A stretch of DNA of 64,000 bases from Rosellinia necatrix (GCA_021209875.1 JAGYVD010000006.1:3906001-3970000); one strand, 5' to 3'. Counted from the stretch's first letter, positions 22,165-34,421 are shown. Translations and numbers: made by a program. The notes: a model not told the origin generated them from the letters alone.

Positions 22165-23682
22165 TCACGACGAGCCCCCCACCGCCTCTTCCCGGCCCTC
22201 GGGCAGGACCAGCGGCCGCCTGTCGAACAGGACGGTGAAGTTCTGCTGCTTGATGAACCACGCGTTGACCGTCTTCCACTCTTGGTCGGGGTCCTTGAGG
22301 CGGATCTGCGTTACGACCTGTCAGCCTTGTTTTTCTGCGTCGCGCATTCTGGACGGAAATGCAGGTTGGCCTCCAGCGGATAGAAAGCAGGCCCGTATAA
22401 CGAAGGAGAGGAAAAGAGAAGGGAGAGAGGGATGGGGAAAGGGCGATATATATATATATGTATATATAGAGAAAGAGAGAAAAAGAAAAAAAAAAAAAGA
22501 GAGAGAGAGAGAGACGAACCTCGAACCTCCGCAACAAACTCGGCACGAGCTTGTACATCTCGAGCAGGCTGATATTCTTGCCGATGCAGGTGCGAGGTCC
22601 CATGCCGAACTGGAACATGTGGCCGTTCATCTCGCGGACGTGGCGCTCGCGCTCCTCGCGCTCCCGCGGCGGCAGGTCCTCGTCGACGAGCCAGCGCTCG
22701 GGGCGGTACTCGTCGACGTCGTGGGGGCCGAAGATGTCGGGGCGGCGGTGTATGAGCCAGGCGGAGCAGCCGACGACGGTGCCGGCGGGGACGCGGTGGC
22801 CGGCGATGTCGATGGTGGCAAATGTAGTCGTCGTCGTCGTCGTCGTAGTAGTAGAGGAAGAAGAAGAGGAGGAGGAGGAGGAGTACGATGGAGAAGAGGG
22901 GGGCACGATGCGCTCGAGAGGGAGCCCGGCGGCCGGGTGCACGCGGAAGGCCTCCTTGATGCAGGCGTCGAGGTAGGGCAGCCGCTGGCTCTCGGCCCAG
23001 GTGACGACGCCGAGCTCGCAGTCGGCGAACTTGCCGGCCCGCGCGGCCCCGTCCAGCTCGGCCCGCAGCCGCGCCAGCGCCTCCGGCCGCCGCAGCAGGT
23101 GGTAGAAGACGGCCGCCAGCGAGATGGCCGTCGTCTCGGACCCGGCGAACGCCATCGACACCGCCATCGCCAGTACCAGCCGGTCGCTCATGAACTCGGG
23201 CCGCGCGTCCCGCGCCGCCAGGAACTTGGACAGCAGGTCCTGCGACGGCGCTGCTCCACCGCCACCACCACCGCCGCCGCCGCCGCCGCCGCCGACGCCG
23301 CTGAGGCCGTTGCCGATGCCGTTTCCATTTCCGTTTCCGTTGGGCGATGTCTTGGTGTCCACGATGGGCAGTAGCGGCTTCGACGCGTCGTCGTCGTGCC
23401 CGAGCCCCGCCACCCCGAGCCGCTCCGCCATGCGCGCCCGCGCGAACAGCACGATCGGGTTCGTCGCGTCCACGATCCCCCACTCCGACAGCTTGAGGTA
23501 GATCGGGTTCTTCAGGAATAGCCGGTCTAGCCAGGGGATCTGTCCGATCTTGCGCCGGGGGAAGGGGAAGGGGGGGGGAGTCCGGTTAGTATGTTCGTCG
23601 ACTTTTTTATATACACAAACGATATAAAATGATGAAGAAGAAGAAGAAGAAGAAGAAGGGGGTGTAGGTTAATGAAGGGCGC

Positions 23683-23738
<56 letters not shown>

Positions 23739-24569
23739 AGAGAGTGAAAATAGTAGAGAAAAGTAAGATTGTGAATTAGGGATCAACAGGAGCTTAGCTT
23801 ACCGGGGCGACGTAGAGGAACAGGTTCCCGAGGTAGCGGACGATGCCGTCGACGTCCTCGTTCCGCTCCAGGAAGCCGTGGCGCTTGCTGTACGTGACCT
23901 CGCCGATGACGTCGAAGGCGTAGAACTGCAGCCAGCGGACGAAGTCGCAGCCGTCGGGGTTGTTGACGTAGAGGCGCTCGGTCTGCTCGAAGAAGAGCTC
24001 GATCGTGTTGTTCACGAACGGCTCGTACTGCACCAGCGCCGACATGGAGAAGGCCGAGTTCACGCAGCGCCGCAGCTGCGCGTGGAAGGTGTTGTCCGTC
24101 GTGCTGAAGAGCGTCGCGAGGCCGCCTCCCTTGGAGACGCCCTGCTGGACAATATAGAAGTCCGACTGGGTTGCTCTGAGTTAGTATGGGGGGCGAAGGG
24201 GGAGGGGGGGAAGGGGAAGAGGCCTAGCGCGGGAGCGCACTGGGAGAAATGACGAACCTTGATGAATCCCTTGTTGAGTCCGTATATTGTCTTCAACGCT
24301 TTCGGATCGGCGAAGGAGAGTGTATTCGGGCCCAGCCGGACTACGTCGCCGTACTTAGCGTGGAGTTTGCGATGCGTCACCTCGGATTGTCGACCACATA
24401 CTTCCCATAGTCGCCAGAGGTCTGTCAGGGAAGCCAGGAAGGGCCCTGGATATTGGTTCAGCCCATAGCCATATCGGTTTCTTATGAGCCACGCCGCCGT
24501 TATCAGGAGTGCTCCCAGTGCCCAGTAGTGGGCTATAAACCCCAGAACCGTTGACCCCTCGGACCCCAT
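22165..24569 (-). CDS. Cytochrome P450, pisatin-demethylase-like
   Basis: This is a haem monooxygenase of about 618 residues with an N-terminal membrane anchor (ALGALLITAAWLI). Exons are 24569..24258, 24165..23803, 23548..22520 and 22317..22165, all joined in phase 0. Introns 1 and 3 use the donor GTTCGT. Motifs seen are the proline hinge QYPGPFLA, helix-I AGSETTAI, KEAFR (ExxR), YRPERW, and the haem loop FGMGPRTCIGK with its cysteine. Sequence around the N-terminal third and helix I resembles the pisatin demethylase/CYP57-type group, so O-demethylation or hydroxylation of a small lipophilic molecule is likely; the substrate is unknown. The protein is longer than the usual ~500-530 residues because of a Gly run (~11) before the PSQDLLSKF segment and a Ser10/Thr10 run between LERIVP and the IAGHRVPAG strand, both coded by trinucleotide repeats. 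Intron 2 (254 bp) contains long GA and GAA repeats. Confidence 0.9.
22822..22885. repeat. Coding trinucleotide repeat (Thr/Ser tract in the P450)
   Basis: A CGT/CGA-type run followed by a GAG/GAA run on the plus strand is read on the minus strand as a serine run then a threonine run inside exon 3 of the P450. Confidence 0.85.
23628..23735. repeat. GAA and GA microsatellites inside P450 intron 2
   Basis: An (AAG)n block and then a near-perfect (GA)n block of about 45 bases lie within the 254-base second intron. On the transcribed strand they form a CT-rich stretch upstream of the acceptor. Confidence 0.9.
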
Positions 24570-27110
24570 CTTCGCCGTATTTACTATAATCGGCCGGCTA
24601 TCCCGTGCTTATCTTTGACAGGCACTTTGGTTGGTGAAGTCGTCGGGTCCTTGGATGATGCTAGTAGAGTCTTAAGAGCACAACGGCCAGAGCTGTCAAC
24701 TTGCTCCTTTTAAACCAAGCCCTGGGACTAGCGAGTGGTTGTAAGATACGGAATCCCACTCTACTACCGTGCTTCTGGCCCGGTGTTAGACGGCGGTGGG
24801 GGAGGGGGGCGAGAGGAGAGCCTACGTGGATCGTCTGCCTCGTGATAGCTGTGCTGATGGGTGAGCAGGGAGACCCTGAGTCAAGACAAGGAAAGGCCGA
24901 AGCAGCGAGCGTGCCCCGGAGGTGAAGGACATGTTACAGGGTCATATGTACTTAGCTAATCGGCAAATGCAGTCCGTCTCGAGCTCGTTGCTTCTGCCAT
25001 TATCTATACGCTTATCCAAAGGGTGCGCTCTCGGTAGTAACAGGTCGAGAGGATGGCCACCATAAGCGATAGGCTTGCAATCCCCGCGGACTCCCTGGTA
25101 GGAAAGTTGCTCCGGCCTGACTAGACTATCATTGGGAGGATAGTATCACACGGTGAGGCCGTTAGGGGACCGAAGGATCCTTTTGGGAGGGGGCCGTAGG
25201 TAGCGCGCAAGACCGTCGGGCTCGCTCCTCATCCCTGGATAGACACGGCAATACAGCCATACAAGGCCAGCTGCAAGCGCGCGGATGAATCGCTTCTCAT
25301 GTACAATATTTGCCGATAGACGCAAAGCCGTGCCTACACTCGCCATGCCATACTATATGCCATGCTATGTCGTCTCTCAGGGGGGGGGCGCGCCAGAATA
25401 GCTCGCCCTCTCATCGAACTGTGGTCTTCCGAATAGGCGAAAGTTCCCCCTCGCCCTCCATCGCGGCATCTGGCGCCAATGGTCCTCTCCTCTCGCCTCG
25501 CCTCACCTCGCGGCGGTTCACATACGGTACAGTAGGCATGTGCTGTAGTGTAGTGTAGTGTAGTGCTCGGGGGCCGGGCGGGTACACGGCTATCGACTTG
25601 TGTATTGCTCTCAGGACGGAAAAATAATGATTTGATTGCCAAGGCAATCACGGTGGGTTCTGAGGAGATGAGCTGAGGCGCGCTGGTTAGAGCAGATTCG
25701 GCAGATGTCTCGTCCACTATCGCGGCCCGGGATGATTGGGCTGTGGACATCAGGCATTACGGCGTCGGCATGCCATTGGTTAGCGGCTCGGGCGATCGCT
25801 GCAGGGTCGACGCCTGGGTTGCACAGTTGGCGTCGTCAGGGATATTGTTGATTGAGTTGATTGAGTTGGGGTACTACTCCAAGGGTTCCTCATGCAAGCT
25901 TCCGTGTAGTATCGTGAAGAATACACGAATTAAGTAGTCTAGGTAGGTAGTCTAGGTAGTCCAGCTCACTCAGTCGCCGCCGTGTCAATAACGGTGAAAG
26001 CCAGATAGATAGATAGATAGATATTTCAAAGTGATCAATCATCCACTTACATACACCACACATACACCACACATACACACACACATACACACACACACAC
26101 ACATTACATATACAACACCAACGGATAATACATGATTTCAACCCGGCAGGTAATTAGGCCCTCGCATCGCGCACCTGTAGTGCAACTTGACATGCGACAA
26201 CCCGTTTTACCGTGAATGACCATGAACGGCTATGAATGAATGGCCACGACCCTTTTTTTTTTTTTTTTTTTTTTGTAGTGTAGTACGCTAGGTAGTCAAA
26301 TATCGCAAATATCGTGCGCGAGGGACCAGGGCGTCAGGTAGTGTAATGTAAAGCGGGTTGAGGGTAAATAATGTTACAAGACACCGTGCTAAGGACACCG
26401 GGGGTCGGGCAAAGGACGAGGAGGGAAAATCGTAAGTGCCGAACTGCGAGTCCGAGGGCCCTGACATGTGTGCTCGTACGGTTTACCTCGTTTGGCTCTA
26501 GTCGCATGTTTGGCTGCAGCTGATCCGACTTGCCGACGCGCTTCCTTGGTTGGAGAGCTCGGCAGATGTCTTTCCAACCCTTTTTCTCGTCCTCCCCATC
26601 AACACCGACACCGACACCGAGCACGACCACACCTCTAACCACGTGTCATCGAGCAGTCCATCCTCTGGGATGTGACAATGTAGAGTAAATCATGATCTGA
26701 TTTTCTTCCGAACTCAAAAAAAAAAAAAAGAAATGGAAAACGAGAAAAGAAAAAAAAAAAAAAGAGAAAAAGGCACAACGAAGTCGGTACAGGCGTAACA
26801 AAGGAGAAAACGAGAGAGTACCAATACAACAACCAAGAGATAACCCAAACAAGATGGTGATAGATAAATTCTAAAAATAAACATGCCGCATTCGGACGAG
26901 AGAATGTACAAGATCCGGCAGGCCCGTTTCAACATAGTCGCAGCCCGATCTACCACACCCAGCTTCTTTTCTTCTCTTGCCAACCCATCTTACCCACGCA
27001 TGCTCATTCCATTCCATTTTCCCTTACCCTACCCCCTCCTCCCCCACCCAAAAATAAAAATAAAAATAGGTAGGTAGATAGATAGATAGATAGATAGATA
27101 AATAAATAAT
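24570..27110. other. 2.5 kb spacer between P450 and BBE oxidase genes
   Basis: No gene is supported here. It contains GATA repeats (about 26006-26022), a CA-rich run (26045-26105), a poly-T of about 20 (around 26252-26274), A-rich runs (26716-26765) and GATA repeats again (27067-27107) just after the stop codon of the oxidase. Short frames here read through these repeats. Confidence 0.55.
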
Positions 27111-27820
27111 CTACCCATCCGCAGCGTCCAGCCACCCGAACTCGTTCCGCAGCCCCTCGACGCCGCTGCGGTCGCCGGCGTCCAGGTACCCGCAGATCCG
27201 GCCGTCGGGGTCCCAGCGGCGGCGGACCTCGCGCAGCCTCGCGGCGGCCTCGGGGCTCCAGTAGCGCGTGTCGCGGCACTGGAAGTCGGCGTCGCCCAGG
27301 TAGCTTCCGGGGCCGTGGCGCTCGATGCCGGCGATGGCGTCGCGGACCCAGCCCGTGCACTTCGCATCCTCCTTGTCCTTGTCCTTATCCTCGTCATCAT
27401 CGTCATCGTTGTCGTTGTTGTTGTTGTCCTCCCAGATCGCGTATAGCGCGACGTAGTGATCCGACTGTAGGCTGAGCGCCATGTCGGCCGCCGCTGCCGC
27501 GGGGGGGAGCCGGCGCGAGGTCGGGTTGAGCGCGAGGTAGAGCGCGAACGACCGGGCCGTCGGCAGCGTCGTGAACGCCGGCTCCAGCAGGGCCGGCACG
27601 TCCGCCGCCGCGTTGCCGACGTACGCGTTGTCGCTGCAGAACCGGTGGCCCGCCGGCTGCTCCGCCCGCTGCCCCGCGTACTGGGCCGCGAGGTCGGTCG
27701 GGTCGCAGAACGCCTCGGCCTTGAGGAACGCCGCCGGCCGCCCGGCGCGGACGGGCCCCATCGCCCTCTCCGCCTCCGCCCGGCTCGCCTTGAACGTCAG
27801 GAAGCCCGCGATGATCTCGA

Positions 27821-27852
<32 letters not shown>

Positions 27853-28705
27853 CCCGCCGTGCGCTTGGCCAGGCAGACGACCTCGGTATCTGGGTCCGCG
27901 GTCGGGCATGTCTGTGGGGGAGGGAGAGGTCAGATAAGGTGAGGACGTGGAACGCTACTACTGTTTTGTGTTTTTTTTTTTTTCCTGCCCTTGTTTTTGT
28001 TTTTAGCGGTGAGACTTACATCGATCACCCATTGTAAGACGGTCCGGAACATGGATTGGGGGTAGATGAAGACGGTGTTGTACATCTGCAGCAAAGGCCG
28101 CGTCGAGAGATGGAAACATGTGACGATAGCCGGGAAGCCTATTGTTATTGTGTATTATATAAGCATCCAACCTCTTCTAAGTCTTAAGCCGATATGGGGC
28201 ACACCTACCGGGTCCTGCGCCCCTTGCCGCCCAGAACAGGTCGGCATTCTCCGTGCTGCTGCAGTGAACCTCTCTAGCATCCGCCGTCACGACGTCGATG
28301 CCAACGATCGACTCGCAAGCCCAGCCCCAGTTCTATGTGATATAAAGAGGTCAGTGATATTGTCATATAGTTCCAGGGCATTCGCTGTGCGGGACATGTC
28401 TCTCCCTCTTCTCACCTTACAATTCCAGCCCACTACAGCACGTCAGGTTAGCATTTGCCAGTTAGAATTCGACCCGAGAGTTCCAGGGGTGTAAAAAGCC
28501 AACGAATCCAACCCACCCTACCCCTCCCTCTCTTATGCCCCCCCCCCAAAAAAAAAAACTTACTCCCCCCCTGAAGCAAAAACCCGCCCAGTCCAACATC
28601 AGGACAATGCCCGCCAGCGAACATCCTCCCCCGTGTGGCCAGGAACGCGTTAAGCTCTTCGCCAGTAGTGCTAGGCGAGCACGCGACGACGACAACGACG
28701 CCGTT

Positions 28706-28764
<59 letters not shown>

Positions 28765-29137
28765 TGTTGTCGTTGTTGCCGTCCCAGGCGAGGTGCCGCA
28801 GGGCGCCGAGGTCGACGAGGACGGCGTCGTGGCGGACGCTCCAGGCGGCCCAGCTGTGGCCGCCGCTGCGGACGGAGACGCGGCAGCCCAGGCGGGCCGC
28901 CAGCGCCGTCGCCTCCCGCACCTCGGCGGCGCTCGACGCCCGCGCCACCGCCCGCGGCACCCGCGCCCCGTCCCGCCGCCGGTTGAACACCCGGCCCCAC
29001 ACCGCCTCCGCGAACGCCGCCGGGTCCGTGGCCTCGCGCATCAGGACGTGAGGCGGTACCTGCGGCGGCGGTGGCGGAGGAGGAGAACGACGACCAATCC
29101 CCCCTTCTTCGTGACTGTCCCGTCGCCGATGATCCAT
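27111..29137 (-). CDS. FAD-linked oxidase, berberine-bridge-enzyme (BBE) type
   Basis: This is a predicted flavoprotein of 544 residues in the VAO/BBE family, which oxidises small molecules such as alkaloids, sugars or phenols. Exons are 29137..28564, 28432..28416 (17-base microexon), 28332..28209, 28138..28020 and 27911..27111. All joins are in phase and rebuild FLLQGG-MGWNCK-NWGWACESIV. His94 in VRSGGHSW and Cys178 in GGHCPDVG are at the two positions that attach FAD covalently in bicovalent members. The C-terminal part contains the BBE-type RYWSPEAAARLREVRRRWDPD, with a plausible substrate-side Tyr region before it. No signal peptide is visible, although many relatives are secreted. Acidic insertions are unusual: about 20 Asp near residues 125-145, a GDGDGDGDG run near residue 300, and an NNNNDND...DKDKDK run near residue 440, all coded by simple repeats. 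The neighbouring P450 is in the same orientation. Confidence 0.88.
28705..28770. repeat. GTC/GAC trinucleotide run coding poly-Asp in the BBE oxidase
   Basis: About 20 consecutive GTC triplets on the plus strand are read as GAC (Asp) codons on the minus strand inside exon 1. Related flavoenzymes have only a short loop at this place in the FAD domain. Confidence 0.9.
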
Positions 29138-30385
29138 CTCCCTGTCTACTTCTATTAGTGCTCCCCCGTGTGTGTGTATAAAAATTGGAATGATGGTGAT
29201 AATGATAATGATGATGGTTCCCCTCCCTCTCTGGTTGTTAGGTCTGTCGGAAGGGAGAACTGGTTTTTTTTTCTTTTTTTTTCTTTTTTTTTTTAAATCC
29301 CCCGGCGTTTCGAATCGACCATCGGATAGGTGCCTACTCACTTAAAGTATACGTGCTTAGTAATGCGCCCTTCGTGATCCGCCGAACGGCGGACTGAGGT
29401 CAAACGCAGCTCTGTTCATAGAAAGTACCTAGGTAGGTAGGTAAGGTAGGTAAGGTACCTTCACACCGGGAGTTACACAGTAGAGTAAAAAAGCAGTGGG
29501 GAATGCGAATGAAGTAAGTAGCTCGGCAGCCGAGAACGGGCCCGCCCCCGCGGTCGGGCCGCGCGCACTGATCGGGTGGGTGTTACGGATTCAGTGGTTG
29601 ATAGGCGACCACAAGCCGTCATCCTCCCCCCCCTCCCCCCCCACACTAACACGGAATCGAGTTTTGGCCCGCATTAGACTTGCATGCTTAAAAGTAAACA
29701 ACGAGGTTTAGAACTAATCCAGCCTGGGCGAAACAGGCCAAGAGCTAACAGGGTTAAAGAAAGGCACTAGGGCGATATGAAACCAGAGCATTTCAAAAAG
29801 AAAATGCAAAGAATATTCGGTGTCGTAGCCTTCCGTCATGCAAACTGCAAACTACCCTGAACTCACGAATATTCCATCACAGAAAGGCATGGGGAGCGAA
29901 AGAAGGGGGGGTATCGTCCATTACCGACTTAAAGACAAGAATGACGGCGCCAACCAACTAGACTCTGGGTCTGGTGTGAATGGTCTTGGCCCTGCCAACA
30001 ATTATACTACCTACATAGATAACCACAATTCAGGAAACACATCAGCCTCCTTACATAGCGACATACTCCATCAGTATTAGCCACTAAAAATGCTGGACAA
30101 CCCCCCTAGCTTGCCTCGCTTGGGGAAATGAAATTAGGTCGACACGGAATCCGAAGACGGAGGCCAACAATATCGGCATAGACTGTGCCACGGTTGCGTG
30201 TGTATGGCAACCAGTAGGATCAACCTTATGTGCACGTACGAAATAGACGATATATCCAAGGCCATAATACCAAGAGATGCACTCAATCAAAACCCCATAC
30301 ATCGCACCGGCTAAGAACTTGGCCTCCCATCAGCTATTGACTTAAGCATCCTATCGCAACACGTTAGTTCTCCTCTACCATCTAC
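29138..30385. other. Spacer upstream of BBE oxidase
   Basis: The stretch contains poly-T blocks with single C (29262-29294) and TACCTAGGTAGGTAGG motifs (29427-29460). I see no credible gene. Confidence 0.5.
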
Positions 30386-33300
30386 TCACGCCTCTGCCAT
30401 GGCGACAAGCGATTCACTCATCTGCCCGGAACATTGTAACACGTACCGAAGATTGCGTTCCCTCATATCCTCGTCAATGGCGTGCAGGCCTTTCAGGGAT
30501 AGGTTAACCTGCGCGAGCTAGTGAAACGGGTTCGTTAGTCCATCATGATCGCAGAGACGATCGGCTTCGACGAATGGGAAGGCTAGGGGTGAGCGCGTGT
30601 TTGCAACTTGTAATTAAAGAGCAGACATGGGGGGGTTGCGCACCGCGCTGATGGCCGCCGACGAATGATCTGGCTCCTCACCTTCAGCTGTGGAAGCCTC
30701 TGATTCGACACTATCTTCGTCCGTCTTGCCATTGGCATCCTCATTTGCAAACCGACTCGCCGATAGTCCCTTCTTGCTCGGGGCTGCCGCCGCCGCGGTG
30801 GCCTGATGATCCGTTAGTCATACCGATCGATCAGCATGGTCAATTGGATGCACGAACTTTGGCTTCCACGATTTCAGCGTCCTTGACTTTCAGTTGGGCT
30901 TCCATCTCCGCAAATCTAGACTTGATATCGTTGGCTTCCTTTTCCACCGCCGTTCGCTTCTTCTGCTCCTCCTCCACCATGTTGGTGAAGTTCTCATACA
31001 TGTCCTTGTAATCGGCCTCTTGGCTCTTAAGCTTTGCCGCCGCATCGTTTTGGTGCGCCTCGAGGTCTTTCTGCGCGATGAGGGCGTCTTCTTTAGCAGC
31101 TTCCAATTGTAATTTCAAAGACTCGAGGTCGTTCAGCTTGGCCTCGATATCCTTCTTTAGCGTATCTAAGTCACCAAGAGCCTTCGTTGATGATGCCTCT
31201 GCCTCGGCGACCGCCTCGACATGTTGTTTTCTTACATCATCCAATTCTGCCCTCAAGGCATCAGCAACGGATGTGTCGGGCTTCTGGTTTTTAACGGCAT
31301 CGAGTTCGGCCATCAGCTCGACATTCTGCATTTTAGCTGTGGCAAGTTGCTGCTGAAGCTCTCCAGTCTCGTCCTGCGTCTTGGCAGCTAATGCGTCGCT
31401 CGTTGACTTAGCGTCCGCAAGTTCGGCCGCCAGGTGTTCGGCCTGGATTTGGGCTTTAGCCAGAGCTTCTTTCGTAGCTACAAGACTAGCTTCTAATTCT
31501 GACACGGCCGCTTGGTGCTGAGTGGTGGCCGAATTTGCAGCAGCCAGTTTGCTTTCGTACTCTTTTGTCAAAGCCTCGATAGTAGTCGTGTGCTCAGTTT
31601 CGAGTGCTTCGACTAGTTGCTTCTGAGCAGATGATGCCTCGTTCTTGGCCGCCTCAGCCGCCTGGGATTGCATGGAAAGCACTTTCTCCAACTCGACGGC
31701 GAGATTGTTCTCGTGACTCTTCACCAACTCGTCAATGACCTGGGCATGTTTGACTTCGAGTGCGTTAATGGCGCTTTTGTGCGAAGTCAAGGCATCGTTC
31801 TTCGCCGCCTCCACAGCCTCAGATTGCATGGTAATCAACTTCTCTACCTCAATAGAGTGAGCATCATCGCTTTCCTTTTTGAGTACGTCGATACGTGCCG
31901 CATGGTCTTCTTTCGCTTTCTCAAGTTCTGCTTGTACATCCTCGACAGCTTGCTTCATTGCCTCCAATTGGGTCTGAAGAGCGCCATCATCGGCTTTCTT
32001 AGTCGAGAGTTCCTGGGCATGGGCGGCCTTCAGCTCCGCAATGGTTGCTTCTGATTCGGCTTTCTGGCTGGACACTGCGTCGGCATGTTCCGCTTTTACA
32101 GCCTCCACTCGGGCGCTGATTTCTTCGGCGTGGGCCGCCTTAAGTGTTTCCGACTCTGCGCTCCAAGTTTGCTGTTCTTTCGCATGACTAGCCTTTAGCT
32201 CATCTATCTGAGCCTGTAGATCTTGGGCATGAGCTGCTTTCAAAGCGCCTAGCTCCGTAGCCAGCTTAGCATCACTCTCCTCTTTGAGAATCTCAACCTG
32301 TTTAGAATGGCTAGCTTTGAGAGAATCGAGCGCATCGACGTGAGCAGTTTTATCAGCAGAAGCACCACTCTTTGCGCTCTGCAACTCCATTGCGTGGTTT
32401 GCCTGTAGAGCATCCAAAGCCTGTTGATGCTCCTTTTCCTTTTCTGTTAGAGCCTGAGCAATGGCGGAATGTTCGGATTTCGCCGCTTCTAACTCCGCGG
32501 CATGCGCCTCACTTGCGTTGTTATGCGTGCCCGTCAATTCGTCGAATTTTGTTTGAAGCTCTGTGTGTTCTTCCTCCAGGACGTGAAACTTGCGTTTAAA
32601 AAACGCATCTCCCTTCAAGCTTTCAATCTCATCCTCATAGTCTTTCGAAATTTGCCTTAGCTGATTCTCATGTGTTTCCCTTGACGAGTTATGTTCCTGC
32701 TTTAGCTTTTCAAATCTCTCCTCCATTTCTTTGATTTGCCCTGCAAGAGCAGAACCAGACGACACATCCGTCTTCGCCTGAGCAAGTTCTTGTTGCATGG
32801 CAATGAAATCTGTTTTGAATGCGACTAGCTCTTCTTTTGTAGTGTCGGCAAGCGCCAAGGCATCTGCTAGTTTCTCCTTTAACTCTTCAACTTGACACTG
32901 AGCAGCAGCAAGGGTTGCCTTATCCTGTTCTGTATTTGTTTTGAGCTCCGCAAGCTCGGCTTCTAGAGAAGACAACTTAGAAGTACTAGCCGTCTCTGTG
33001 GTTTCCGTGGACGAGGTCAATTCATCAATCCGATTTTGCAAGGCTTTGTTGGCAGTTTGCAAATCCCCAAGAGCCTTTTCATGGTCACCAGAAGACGCCG
33101 CTCCCTGCTCAAGCTCGGTAGCATGAGTTGCTTTCAAAGCTTCAACCGCTGCCTGTTGTTGGTCTTCCAGAGCTTTTCGTAAATTTTCAAGCTCGACTGT
33201 ATGTTCCGCCGTCACTTTAGCCAACGCAGCTTCAAGATCCTTCGAGGCGGCAGCCTTGTCAACTTCCAGAGACGTTAACTTAGCCTCGAGTTCATTCATC

Positions 33301-34421
33301 GAAATATCCTTTGTTTCTTGAGCGCTTGTTAATTCCGCAAGCTGTACTTTGTGGTGCTCCAGTTCTTTCTCGGCAATGCTCAGTTTTGATAGAGCCTCGG
33401 AAATCTGGGTGCCCAGCGCCTCCTTTTCCGTTATATGGGTGGCTTTCAGAGACTCTAGGAGCTCTTCGCGGCCTTTGTGCGGAGAATCCTGTGCATCCTG
33501 CGCGCTATCAACTTTTGAGCTAATTTCGGCTTCTAGTTTGGCTATTTTGCCCTCCGATGAAGATACCTGTTCCTTCAGAGCTTCCACTTCAGATTCCTTT
33601 TCAGCAAGCTTCGCTCTGAGATCATCAGCTTCTTTAGCAGCGGTCCCCGAACTAGAAGAAGTGGAAGGACGCGCGGAATGCCTGCCGGTTGCAGGAGTAC
33701 CAGGCGTCGCAGGTACCGTAGAAAGCCGCTTCTTCGTATCGGGCCCAGCGCCGGTTGTGCTCGTTCTAGCGGCCGATCCTGTAGTGGCGCGAGAGCCAGT
33801 GGTACTAGTGGGCGCCGCTGTCCGACTTGAGGTGGTAGTTCGAGATGCCGTGGCGCCTGTTGCTGTTGGTGGCCTTCTAAGAGTTGATGTAGTGGTTGAT
33901 GTGGTCGGCCGCGTGGCGGTCTTAGATGGAGACGTGGTAAGCGCACTCGGCACTACTGAGGAGCGCCGTGCGGCGGACGTCATAGTTGACCTCCTCTTCT
34001 CATCTTCTGATACAGAAGGTTGGGGCTTATGAGTTGTGGTTGGGGTAGCGCCCACAGGCTTCTTGACAGTGGCCCCTCCGGGAGGGCGCGTAGGTGGCTT
34101 GCTGAGAGTATTCCCAGCTCGCGCAGTAGCATTTGTCGCCGTTTTCGCCGTGGCAGTGGTGGCGCCCGGGCGACGGGCAGTAGATGTAGTAGTCCCAGGC
34201 CGCTTTACCGGCGTAGAGCCTGCCGTCTTCGTTGATGATGCGGGCGACTTCGCCGGGTCGGCCTTGGGCGATGCCGCTGGCTCTGCCTTGGGCGATGTCG
34301 CTGGTTTAGCCTCGGGCGAAGCATGGACAGCATCGCCGTTGCTCGGAGCGCCGGCGGCCTCCTCGTTGGAGAGTACGGACTCCTCGTGCTGGACGACCTC
34401 GAATCCTTCGGTGTCAGACAT
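30386..34421 (-). CDS. Long coiled-coil protein with basic Ser/Thr/Pro-rich head
   Basis: This protein of about 1284 residues probably has a cytoskeletal or tethering role, but I do not recognise a named family; similar fungal proteins are often annotated as M-protein-repeat proteins. Exons are 34421..30858, 30802..30644 and 30517..30386, all in phase 0. Donor 1 is GTTCGT and donor 2 is GTGCGC. The start is MSDTEGFEVV. Residues ~30-270 are rich in Ser, Thr, Pro, Ala with many Arg/Lys (TPVKRPGTT, LRRPPTATG), a composition seen in microtubule-binding regions. Residues ~275-1190 are almost continuous coiled coil, with recurrent (S/A)LKAxHAxE units (LKASHSKQ, LKAAHAQD, LKASHAKE). The tail is acidic and ends in a short conserved-looking helix (LSLKGLHAIDEDMRERNLRY). 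The GCGTGAGT at the stop codon could also be a donor, so the C-terminus could extend. Confidence 0.8.

Noticed and set aside
22151..23374. Plus-strand 407-codon frame opposite the P450
   Set aside because: It is antisense to P450 exons 3 and 4 and is open only because of high GC content.
28535..29158. Val- and Arg-rich plus-strand frame opposite the BBE gene
   Set aside because: It is the antisense reading of a GC-rich exon and its GTC repeat; the minus strand carries the conserved flavoenzyme motifs.
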